Positions 7,376-14,575 of a DNA stretch of 64,000 bases are shown here, piece by piece. This stretch comes from Clostridia bacterium. GTDB taxonomy: Bacteria > Bacillota > Clostridia > Oscillospirales > RGIG5554. A program made the translations under genes and the position numbers. The notes under the pieces were generated by a model. The model saw only the letters and a list, made by a program, of their open reading frames with translations, searched no databases and was not told the DNA's origin. The stretch spans positions 62,001 through 126,000 of the forward strand of contig JAFWAE010000026.1 in NCBI GenBank assembly GCA_017507855.1, in the 5' to 3' direction. Each line of letters begins with the position of its first letter. Position 1 is the first letter of the stretch.

Positions 7376-9568
7376 ATGAAACTCATTTTTCCCCTTTCGG
7401 GGGAGGCAGGCAAGCAGGTGTACAGCCGTATGGACGGCGCTTCCGTGCTTTGCTGTGTGCCTTTTGACATCGGGCGCGGTGAAAAATATGCAGAGGGCTT
7501 CGTGGTGTTTGACCGTCAGACTCTGCTGATCGTGGAAAACGGGGAGCTTTTGCTGGAATGCCCTATCTCCTCGGCAGAGGAATACACCACCCTCGTTTCC
7601 GTGGGGAATGGTTCGTTGGAATGTAAGATTGACGGGGAGCCCCGCCAGCTTTGTCGCTTCAGCATGCGTCATTATGCCCGTATGGCAACGGTTGCCCGCA
7701 TTTTGCAGGATTTGGCCGAGGGTTGCGAGCATCCTTTTCAAAGCACGGAGGACGAAAACGTTTGTCCCAAATGCAACCGCCGTTATATTAAGGGAACACA
7801 TATTTGTCCTTTTTGTGCTCGGCAGAGTACAGTATTTAAACAATTCTTTTTTCTCAGCCGTCCTTATTGGGGACGCTTGGCTATTGCCACACTGATGTTA
7901 CTCAGCGGCATTGTGTTTTCCTCCGTGACGCCCTTTATTAACCGCCGATTGGTGGACGTGTATTTTACTGGCACGGGAGAAAAGCCGTTGAGTGGCTTTT
8001 TGTGGCTGACGGGAGCCTTGATTGCGCTGTCTCTTGCGGCCGTCTTCATTGACGTGATCCGCGCCCGTTTGATGGTGCGCATCAGCACATCCCTTTCCGG
8101 TGAACTGCGTTCCAAGGTCTTTGCCAAGCTGCAGGCTATGTCCTTGGGGACCTTTTCCAACCGTACCACGGGAGACCTGATGGGCCGTGTGACCAACGAT
8201 ACGGCCGTCATGCAGGATTTTTTGTGTCATACTTTGCCTACGGCTTTGGTTAACGTATTGCAGTTTGCGGTTATTACCGTGATCTTGCTGGTGCTGAACT
8301 GGCGTTTTGCCTTATTGATCCTCATTCCCATTCCGTTGGTGATCTTGTTAGTCAACCGTTTTTGGAGCAAGATCCATTTGCGGTTCCATTTGCAGTGGAG
8401 ACAGTGGGCCAGAGCCAACTCTGTCCTGCACGACATTCTTTCCGGTATCCGTGTAGTCAAGGTGTTCGGCATGGAGGACCGCGAGGTGGAAAAATTTCGC
8501 ACGGCGGTCAAAAAGCACGCCACTATGAGCGAGACGAACGAAAAAATGTGGGCGACTCTATCTCCGGCTTTGAACTTTGTGATCGGCGCGGGTGAGTTTT
8601 TGTTGCTGTACTTCGGTGCCGTGCAGGTGTTGGGCGGTAGTCTGACCACGGGTGAATTGGTGCAGTTTGCCGGCTATGCGGGAATCCTGTACGGGCCTCT
8701 GCGTTGGATCACCTCTCTGCCCAGACAGATCGTCAACTCCCTAACCTCGGCGGCTAAAGTATTCGAGATACTGGACGACCATTCCGATGTGAGCGACGCC
8801 GCAGAGGCAGTGGATATGAAGATCAACGGGCATATCCGGTTTCAGGACGTCAGCTTCGGTTATAAAAGCTACGAGCCCGTGCTGAAAAAGATCACCATTG
8901 ACGTGCAACCCGGGGAAATGATCGGGATCGTGGGCCGCTCCGGAGCGGGAAAATCCACCCTGATCAATTTGGTGATGCGTATGTACGACGCTGACAGCGG
9001 CGAGGTGCTCATCGACGGGGTGAATATCAAAGATATTTCCCAAAACTCACTGCGCACGCAAATGGGTGTGGTGTTGCAGGAGACCTTCCTGTTTTCGGGA
9101 ACCATTTACGACAACATCCGCTATTCCAAGCCCGACGCGACACCCGAGGAGGTCATTACGGCCGCCAAGGTGGCCAACGCCCATCAGTTTATCATGAAGC
9201 TTCCCGACGGGTACAACACCAAGGTGGGAGAAAAGGGCTTCAGTCTTTCCGGCGGCGAACGCCAGCGCCTGTCCATTGCCCGTGCCATTTTGCACGACCC
9301 CAAGATCCTGGTGCTGGACGAGGCCACGGCTTCCTTGGATACGGAAACGGAAAAGCTGATCCAGGACGCTTTGCAAAAGCTGATCAAAAACCGCACGACG
9401 TTGGCGATCGCTCACCGTCTTTCCACTCTGCGCCACGCCAACCGCTTGCTGGTGCTGGATAAGGGAAAAGTCATCGAAATGGGCAGTCACGAGGAGCTGA
9501 TGGCTCAAAAGGGCGCTTATTACGAGTTGGTCATGGCCCAACGTCAAATGTCCAAAATGCAAAAATAA
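7376..9568 (+). CDS. ABC exporter (fused TMD-NBD), second half of the pair
   Basis: This 730-residue protein repeats the layout of the exporter at 4477: an N-terminal soluble domain (about 1-125), a cysteine knuckle (C130, C133, C144, C147, spacing CxxC-10-CxxC), six membrane segments and an NBD with Walker A GRSGAGKS at 520-527, LSGGERQR and VLDEATASLD. The N-terminal domain and TMD are clearly diverged from the partner, but the NBDs share a 32-base identical DNA block. Both NBDs keep the catalytic Glu, so neither ATP site looks degenerate. The ATG at 7376 follows AAAGAGGTG, 33 bases after the DUF1854 gene. A shared hairpin terminator ends the unit. Confidence 0.88.
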   Translation: MKLIFPLSGEAGKQVYSRMDGASVLCCVPFDIGRGEKYAEGFVVFDRQTLLIVENGELLLECPISSAEEYTTLVSVGNGSLECKIDGEPRQLCRFSMRHYARMATVARILQDLAEGCEHPFQSTEDENVCPKCNRRYIKGTHICPFCARQSTVFKQFFFLSRPYWGRLAIATLMLLSGIVFSSVTPFINRRLVDVYFTGTGEKPLSGFLWLTGALIALSLAAVFIDVIRARLMVRISTSLSGELRSKVFAKLQAMSLGTFSNRTTGDLMGRVTNDTAVMQDFLCHTLPTALVNVLQFAVITVILLVLNWRFALLILIPIPLVILLVNRFWSKIHLRFHLQWRQWARANSVLHDILSGIRVVKVFGMEDREVEKFRTAVKKHATMSETNEKMWATLSPALNFVIGAGEFLLLYFGAVQVLGGSLTTGELVQFAGYAGILYGPLRWITSLPRQIVNSLTSAAKVFEILDDHSDVSDAAEAVDMKINGHIRFQDVSFGYKSYEPVLKKITIDVQPGEMIGIVGRSGAGKSTLINLVMRMYDADSGEVLIDGVNIKDISQNSLRTQMGVVLQETFLFSGTIYDNIRYSKPDATPEEVITAAKVANAHQFIMKLPDGYNTKVGEKGFSLSGGERQRLSIARAILHDPKILVLDEATASLDTETEKLIQDALQKLIKNRTTLAIAHRLSTLRHANRLLVLDKGKVIEMGSHEELMAQKGAYYELVMAQRQMSKMQK

Positions 9569-9579
9569 CCTCTGACACA

Positions 9580-9611
9580 AAAACGCTTCGGAAGCTTTCC
9601 GAAGCGTTTTT
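9580..9611. terminator. Bidirectional terminator between converging genes
   Basis: A 14-bp stem (AAAACGCTTCGGAA with its complement) closes a 3-base loop and has T-runs on both strands. It can end both the ABC unit and the leftward ferritin-like gene. Confidence 0.88.
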
Positions 9612-10016
9612 TTATTCGGAGGCGGGCAGGTCGGCGATCAGCACGGGCAGGCGGGCCACCCGTGCGCGGGCCGTTTGCGCCAAGCGCACGAACAGGGCGC
9701 GCAGATAGGCGTCTGTACAGCCGTCGGCCAAAAAAGCATACCGTCGGGCCAAGGTGGCCTCTTCCAAGATGCACCGCTTGAGAAGCTCTTCACAGGGAAT
9801 GGCGGGGAGGTCGGGAACGGGGGCGTTTTGCGGCAGGCGCATGTGCCCGTTTTGCAGGTAGTCGGCTTCCCTCAAAAGGGCGCTGCCGCGGCGGTCCTCC
9901 TCTGCAAAGCCCAGCAGCACGGCACGGCTTCGGGGGACGGAAAGCCCGTCGGCCAGGGTCTCGTATAAAAGGGCCTGCCTTTGGTGAAAAAGGGCCAATT
10001 CCTTCAGCTCGTTCAT
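9612..10016 (-). CDS. Small ferritin-like four-helix protein
   Basis: This 134-residue, all-helical soluble protein has the look of a ferritin-like or rubrerythrin-like bundle: an early helix with HQRQALLYE, then EEDRRGSALLREADY, then LEEATLARRYAFLAD. The repeated Glu/His positions could bind a di-iron centre, but I cannot map a full ExxH pair set, so it may be a metal-free relative. The ATG at 10016 follows AAGGAGG by 8 bases. An upstream terminator separates it from the XRE gene, so it probably has its own weak promoter in the 50 bases between them. The function is not known. Confidence 0.6.
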   Translation of the reverse strand: MNELKELALFHQRQALLYETLADGLSVPRSRAVLLGFAEEDRRGSALLREADYLQNGHMRLPQNAPVPDLPAIPCEELLKRCILEEATLARRYAFLADGCTDAYLRALFVRLAQTARARVARLPVLIADLPASE

Positions 10017-10065
10017 AGTGTCTGCCTCCTTACCGCAATATATGGGCGGTTGGGCAAAAAGGTGC

Positions 10066-10091
10066 AAAAAAAGACACCCTCGGGGGGTGCC
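10066..10091 (-). terminator. Terminator after the XRE regulator gene
   Basis: Read on the minus strand, GGCACCC and GGGTGTC pair with one G-T and are followed by seven T. It ends the leftward deoD operon. Confidence 0.8.
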
Positions 10092-10104
10092 TTTGCAAAG
10101 GGAC

Positions 10105-10758
10105 TTACGGCTGCTTCAGCTTTTCCTCACAGCTTCGGATCAGGCGAAGCATCGCTTGCGTTTCTTGAGGGAAGGCTGCTGAAAGCTCGGAAACGTTGGG
10201 GGAAAAGGGTTTGTCGGTAGCCTGCATCGTCATGGTTTTCAGCCTCATTTCACTGAGGATCATTTCCACGCTGACCAACTCGTTCCACTCTTCCTCTCCA
10301 AGGGCAAACAGGCTTTCGGGATTTTCCGGGTTGCCGCTGTATAAACGGCGAAAGAGCTTGTACAGGCTCATGGACAGAAAATGTCCCGTTTCCAAGGCCA
10401 GATCCTTGGCATCAGCGCGGTTGAGCAGGTCAAACAACAGGCCCGCGGCGTTGGCCACGGTGTTTTTCAGTAACACGGCGTAGGTAGTGCCTCGAAACAC
10501 GTTGTCCTTGGGGGCGGCTTGTTGATTTCGGTTCCGCTCGGCCTCCAGGCCCAGTAAATAATCCGCGCTGACCCCGTAATAGGTGCACGCGGCAAAAAGG
10601 GAAGGCATGGAGCATTCGCGAAGCCCCTGCTCGTAATGGGACAGCATGGATTGGGAAACGCCCAACGCCGTCGCGGCCTCCCGCTGACTGACGCCTTTTT
10701 CCGTGCGCAGCAGGCGCAGACGCTGACCGATCTGTTCGTTAACGGATACTTCACTCAT
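10105..10758 (-). CDS. XRE-family transcriptional regulator
   Basis: This 217-residue protein has an N-terminal helix-turn-helix of the XRE/Cro type (about residues 8-62) with the typical GVSQREAATALGVSQ and MLSHYEQG helices, then YYGVSADYLLG. The remaining 150 residues form an uncharacterised, mostly helical region. It is the last gene of the leftward operon and its start overlaps the end of tadA by 8 bases, so translation is probably coupled. Its targets are unknown; control of the membrane-protein operon it belongs to is a reasonable guess. Confidence 0.85.
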   Translation of the reverse strand: MSEVSVNEQIGQRLRLLRTEKGVSQREAATALGVSQSMLSHYEQGLRECSMPSLFAACTYYGVSADYLLGLEAERNRNQQAAPKDNVFRGTTYAVLLKNTVANAAGLLFDLLNRADAKDLALETGHFLSMSLYKLFRRLYSGNPENPESLFALGEEEWNELVSVEMILSEMRLKTMTMQATDKPFSPNVSELSAAFPQETQAMLRLIRSCEEKLKQP

Positions 10759-11233
10759 TTGACACGGCCCCCTCGGGTTGTTTTTTTCTGCTTCGCAGGT
10801 TACGGAAGAACGAGCTCAGCAAATGGGCGCATTCCTCCTCCAAAACGCCGGAGGTGACCTCCGGACGGTGGTTGACGGGATATTCGTTCAGATTCAGCAC
10901 ACTGCCGTAGGCGCCGGCCTTGGGGTCTTTGGCTCCGTATACCACGCGGTCGATGCGGGCGTTCATAATGGCGCCGGCACACATGGGACAGGGCTCCAGA
11001 GTCACGTACAGCGTGCAGCCGCAAAGCCGCCAAAAGCCCAAACGGCGGCAGGCTTGTTCAATGGCGCGGATCTCGGCGTGGCAAAGGGCGTTTTGGGAGG
11101 TTTCCCGCAGGTTGAATCCGCGGCCGATCACCTTTCCCTCGTGTACGATCACGGCCCCCACGGGGACCTCGCCCCGTTTTTCGGCACAGCGGGCTTGGCG
11201 CAGGGCGCGGCGCATGGCTTCGCGGTCGGTCAT
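10751..11233 (-). CDS. tadA: tRNA adenosine(34) deaminase
   Basis: TadA converts A34 of tRNA-Arg(ACG) to inosine. The 160-residue protein carries the cytidine/deoxycytidylate deaminase zinc site: HAE at 52-54 and PCPMC with C82 and C85. The catalytic Glu is E54. The ATG at 11233 follows GGAGGAA and overlaps the stop of the CPBP protease gene as ATGA. The C-terminus runs into the XRE gene. The enzyme sits among membrane-protein genes, an unusual neighbourhood with no obvious functional link. Confidence 0.93.
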   Translation of the reverse strand: MTDREAMRRALRQARCAEKRGEVPVGAVIVHEGKVIGRGFNLRETSQNALCHAEIRAIEQACRRLGFWRLCGCTLYVTLEPCPMCAGAIMNARIDRVVYGAKDPKAGAYGSVLNLNEYPVNHRPEVTSGVLEEECAHLLSSFFRNLRSRKKQPEGAVSNE

Positions 11234-12249
11234 AGCAATTCCTCCAATAAAGCAAGGATGACGGGTCGGAACAGGGTAAACAGGGTCAAAAGCAGGCAAA
11301 GGGCGTAAAACAGCAAAAGCAGGGGAGAAAAGGCGGCCTTGACCAAGTCCTTTCGGGGCAGAGTTCGCTCCGCCAAAAAGGCAAAGGGGCGCTTTTCCCG
11401 CCACAAAAACCACGCCACACAAAGGGTTCCCGCCACAATGAAGAACTTTTCCCGAAACAGAAACACGCGTGAAAACAAGGCAGGGGAGAGCAGGAAGCGA
11501 AGGTATTGAAAGATCACGGAGGTGGCGTTGTTGATGAAATGGGCTGTGACACCCAGACGGAAATTGTCGTATTTAAGCACGAAAAAGCCGATGCAGAAGC
11601 CCGCGGCCACGGCGTAGGGGATCTGCTGAACGGTGCAGTGTATCAGCCCAAAGGCCAGGGAGGACACCGTCAGTGCCAGGGCTTTTCCGTAAGGGGCCAG
11701 GCTCCGCAAGACGATGCCGCGGAAAAACAGTTCCTCCAGCACGGCCGGCAATACGGCGGAGGAAAGAAAGTACAGAACGGCACCCACAAGGGAGGCGGGC
11801 GGTTGGGAGGAAAGGCCGGGGACCGTAAGGCCGTGCTTTTCCAGCAGGATCGTGATGAAGATGGACAAAAAGCCGAAGATCTCAGAGGCGAATATGGAAA
11901 TACACGTGACCCATATATAGGGGCGCAGACCGCAGGGGGTATTGCTCACGACCCGACGAGGCGAATGCCCCATCAGCTTGAAAAAGACCGCACAAGGGGC
12001 GGCGAACAAGGATATGTAGATCAGGATATGCACGAGTACGCCGGGGGTGGTACTGCGCCCTAACCACGGAGAGACATCCAGCCCCAGGACGGCCAAAAAA
12101 TCCGCCACGGCACTCACAATGCCGGAAACGGCCAGCTCGCTTGCCAGAAGAAGACAGAGCACACCTCCCAACTGCAAGGCCAGCCGATGCAGGTCGCGGG
12201 TACGTGCCTGCTGTTCTTGGGCAGGGACGGGCTCGCACACGGTCTTCAC
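11230..12249 (-). CDS. CPBP-family intramembrane metalloprotease (CAAX protease-like)
   Basis: This 339-residue, about eight-segment membrane protein has the three CPBP (ABI) motifs: EELFFRG at 172-178 with the paired Glu, FGLIH at 200-204 with the second metal ligand, and HFINN at 237-241. The family includes eukaryotic Rce1-type proteases and many bacterial members of unknown role, some tied to bacteriocin immunity. The start is uncertain: the GTG at 12249 has AAGAAG directly before it rather than at normal spacing. It lies 17 bases after the DUF1461 gene in the same leftward operon. The C-terminus has an additional hydrophobic tail. Confidence 0.85.
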   Translation of the reverse strand: MKTVCEPVPAQEQQARTRDLHRLALQLGGVLCLLLASELAVSGIVSAVADFLAVLGLDVSPWLGRSTTPGVLVHILIYISLFAAPCAVFFKLMGHSPRRVVSNTPCGLRPYIWVTCISIFASEIFGFLSIFITILLEKHGLTVPGLSSQPPASLVGAVLYFLSSAVLPAVLEELFFRGIVLRSLAPYGKALALTVSSLAFGLIHCTVQQIPYAVAAGFCIGFFVLKYDNFRLGVTAHFINNATSVIFQYLRFLLSPALFSRVFLFREKFFIVAGTLCVAWFLWREKRPFAFLAERTLPRKDLVKAAFSPLLLLFYALCLLLTLFTLFRPVILALLEELL

Positions 12250-12266
12250 CTTCTTTGTTGAAAAGA

Positions 12267-12911
12267 TCAGTTTCCTTTGCGGGCTTGCCGACGGTCAGAC
12301 AGAAAGCCGAAAAGAAGTTGGGCCACCCCTACGGCCAGCCAGGTACCCAGGATCACCAGGGCGCAAAGCAGGAAAAAGGAGGCGGGAAGCAGGGTGATGA
12401 TGGGATCGGACGAGGGAGAAAAGACCCACAGATCATTGGAGAAAAACAGCTTGTGAAACAGGGTGAAGGCAGGCTGAAAAGCCACCAGGGCCACCGCTGC
12501 GATCCCTGCGGAAAGTCCGGTCAGCGCCGCGCCACAGCCCCTCAGCGCCCGATTCAGAAGCTGTTTTTTGGACAGCCACAGGCATAAAGGAATGAGAAGC
12601 AGGACAGAAACGCCCCCTGTGGCGTAGACGCCGTTAAAAAGCCTTTTGCAATCGGCAAAATGACGGGCACCCCCTTCGCTGAAGGGAAGAGAAGGCAGGG
12701 AAAACGGGGCGTCGGAGAAGGGGGAAAGGTAGTCCATCACAGCTCGATAATTGGCCAAGGCATCCGTTTCGCTGCACAGGGCCGCCGCGGAGCTTTGGCG
12801 GAAAGAGAACTCCCACAGCCCGTCGAACACGTGCACGAAGGCCAGGGCGGATGCGGTAGCCACAGACAGGGAAAGAGCCATCAAGGCCAAAACGGAAAGC
12901 CAACGCTTCAT
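12267..12911 (-). CDS. DUF1461 / TIGR01906-type integral membrane protein
   Basis: This 214-residue protein has an N-terminal hydrophobic segment, an extracytoplasmic loop with YRAVMDYLSPF and HFADCKRLF, then three further membrane segments and a loop with FFSNDLWVFSPSSDPII. That pattern fits the DUF1461 family of small Gram-positive membrane proteins, whose function is unknown. The ATG at 12911 is 10 bases after AAGGAG; the GTG three codons upstream sits too close to the same site. It is part of the leftward operon between another membrane protein and the CPBP protease. Confidence 0.75.
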   Translation of the reverse strand: MKRWLSVLALMALSLSVATASALAFVHVFDGLWEFSFRQSSAAALCSETDALANYRAVMDYLSPFSDAPFSLPSLPFSEGGARHFADCKRLFNGVYATGGVSVLLLIPLCLWLSKKQLLNRALRGCGAALTGLSAGIAAVALVAFQPAFTLFHKLFFSNDLWVFSPSSDPIITLLPASFFLLCALVILGTWLAVGVAQLLFGFLSDRRQARKGN

Positions 12912-12916
12912 GGGTA

Positions 12917-13531
12917 TCACGCTCCTTCCTGAGTCAGGCTTTTTTCAGGGACGCGGGGGACTGCCGTTTCCAGGGAAAACTCTGCCAGAAAAAGGAGAAT
13001 GAGGAGGTTTTCCCAAATGAAAAGGGTATTGTCAAAAAACTCGATCCGAAAGATCAGCCCCGTAAGGCAGAAAACGGAGAAGGCCGAGCTGAGCAGGCCG
13101 AAGATCCGCTGGCAAACGTTGCGGGCAAAAACGGCCATAAAGCCGAAGGAAAGCATCAGGGCGGGGATCAGTACCTCGGCGATGCGGTTGTGTAGGTCTG
13201 TGATCAGTCTGCTTCGGTCGCTGTTGCACGGAAGCCATCCGCACCCCAGCACGCAAAGAACGATGAGGATGTATAGAAGCTTTTGGGCCGGCTTCATTTG
13301 TATTTTTGGAAGATGCAGGCAAATGAACACGGCAATGGCAGAGATCGCGGCGGCAAAAAGCACCGACGTCCAAGGATAAAACCCTACGTAGACGGAAACG
13401 GTCAGCCCCGGATCCATGGGCAGTTGCTTTTCCCGGCAGGCAAAGACCACGGCTACCGCGACGCAAAGGGCATAAAGGGCCACGGACCCAAACAAAAAAC
13501 GCACGCTTTTTCGGGGCAAAAGGCAGAGCAT
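12917..13531 (-). CDS. Multi-span membrane protein of unknown function
   Basis: I do not recognise this 204-residue protein. It has about six hydrophobic segments, near residues 11-30, 47-70, 82-102, 118-136, 141-160 and 167-187, with a conserved-looking extracellular NSDRSRLITDLHNRIAE loop between the third and fourth. The arrangement is loosely like DUF998 or Frag1/DRAM-type proteins, but I cannot place it. The ATG at 13531 has a weak, distant AAAGGA. It lies 36 bases downstream of deoD, and its stop is 5 bases before the DUF1461 start, so the membrane genes are surely co-expressed. Confidence 0.6.
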   Translation of the reverse strand: MLCLLPRKSVRFLFGSVALYALCVAVAVVFACREKQLPMDPGLTVSVYVGFYPWTSVLFAAAISAIAVFICLHLPKIQMKPAQKLLYILIVLCVLGCGWLPCNSDRSRLITDLHNRIAEVLIPALMLSFGFMAVFARNVCQRIFGLLSSAFSVFCLTGLIFRIEFFDNTLFIWENLLILLFLAEFSLETAVPRVPEKSLTQEGA

Positions 13532-13567
13532 GCTTTATACAGTCCTTTCTTTGGGAAGATCAGCAGA

Positions 13568-14284
13568 TCAAGCCATCTCCTTGGCCGTGTGTAAGGCCAG
13601 GCGGATCATGTCGGTAAAGGAGGTCTGGCGGGCTTGGGCATCCAGCGCCTCTCCCGTCAGCAAATGGTCGCTGACGGTCAAAACGGTCAGCGCGCGCTTG
13701 CCTGCGACGGCCGCATTCACGTAAAGGGCCGCCGTTTCCATCTCCACGGCCAAAGCGCCCACCTTGCCCCAAGCGACGGTGTCGCCGGGATCAGGACGGT
13801 AAAAAACGTCGCTGGAAAGAACGTTGCCTACGCTTATAGGCATTTGCAGGCGCGCGGCTGCGTCGGCCGCAGTGCGAAGCAGGGTATAGTCGGCTGTGGG
13901 GGCCACCGTGCCCCCTTGAATGAATTGGGAAGGATAAGAAGAATCGGTGTGAGCTCCCAGGGCCAGGATTACGTCGCGCACTTGCAGGTTGGGGGAAATG
14001 GCTCCCGCCGAGCCCACGCGGATGATGTTTTCCACCCCGAAAAAGTGAAACAGCTCGTAGCTGTAGATGCCCATGGAGGGCATTCCCATTCCGCTGGCCA
14101 TGACGGAAACGGGGCATCCCTCAAAGGTGCCGGTGTACCCCTGCACCCCGCGCACGTTGTTGACCAATACGGCGTCGGAGAGGAAATTTTCAGCAATGAA
14201 GCGAGCGCGCAAGGGATCGCCGGGCATCAGCACGGTGGGGGCAAAATCCTTTGCTGCGGCATGAATATGCGGTGTAGGTGTCAT
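13568..14284 (-). CDS. deoD: Purine-nucleoside phosphorylase, DeoD type
   Basis: DeoD splits purine ribo- and deoxyribonucleosides with phosphate to free base and (deoxy)ribose 1-phosphate. The 238-residue length is that of the hexameric class. Visible motifs are MPGDPLRARFIAE for phosphate binding, RVGSAGAI, and VEMETAALY for the base and ribose site; SDHLLTGE carries the catalytic Asp typical of 6-oxo and 6-amino purine use. It is the first gene of the leftward operon. The promoter spacer contains an inverted repeat that may be an operator. Confidence 0.95.
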   Translation of the reverse strand: MTPTPHIHAAAKDFAPTVLMPGDPLRARFIAENFLSDAVLVNNVRGVQGYTGTFEGCPVSVMASGMGMPSMGIYSYELFHFFGVENIIRVGSAGAISPNLQVRDVILALGAHTDSSYPSQFIQGGTVAPTADYTLLRTAADAAARLQMPISVGNVLSSDVFYRPDPGDTVAWGKVGALAVEMETAALYVNAAVAGKRALTVLTVSDHLLTGEALDAQARQTSFTDMIRLALHTAKEMA

Positions 14285-14353
14285 GAACGGGAACCCCTTT
14301 CTGCACGAGGGCCTCCCCTTGGGCGGCCCGAAATTTCAAGTGACTGTTAAGCT

Positions 14354-14381
14354 ATTATATCACATTTCTTTGTGAAAAAAA
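14354..14381 (-). promoter_or_regulatory. deoD promoter with inverted-repeat operator
   Basis: On the minus strand TATAAT (14354-14359) is preceded by a perfect inverted repeat, TCACA-N6-TGTGA (14360-14375), which fills the space where the spacer should be. The -35 box is poor (T-rich). A weak -35 with an operator in the spacer suggests regulated transcription. The rest of the 14285-14575 gap holds only this and the divergent kinase promoter. Confidence 0.6.
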
Positions 14382-14496
14382 ACCTTTTCCTCAAAAAATG
14401 GAGAGGCTGTGCGTCGAAAAATGCCACACGGAAAGAATGCAAAGGAAAATTTGCAAAGAAAAGCTGAGAGAAAACGGAGAAAATGCAAAAAAATGC

Positions 14497-14525
14497 TTGA
14501 AAAATTTGCAGGATACAGCTATAAT
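14497..14525 (+). promoter_or_regulatory. Promoter for the FGGY kinase gene
   Basis: TTGAAA and a perfect TATAAT are 17 bases apart. Several TTTGCA/TGCAAA words surround it and may be binding half-sites for the LacI-type regulator encoded downstream. Confidence 0.8.
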
Positions 14526-14575
14526 AAAAATAAGATTTTCCATATTCTACTTTAGGAAAGGAATTGCACATCGTT

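Noticed and set aside
4477-9568. Degenerate ATP site in the exporter pair
   Set aside because: Both ATPase domains keep Walker A, LSGGE, the catalytic Glu and the H-loop His.
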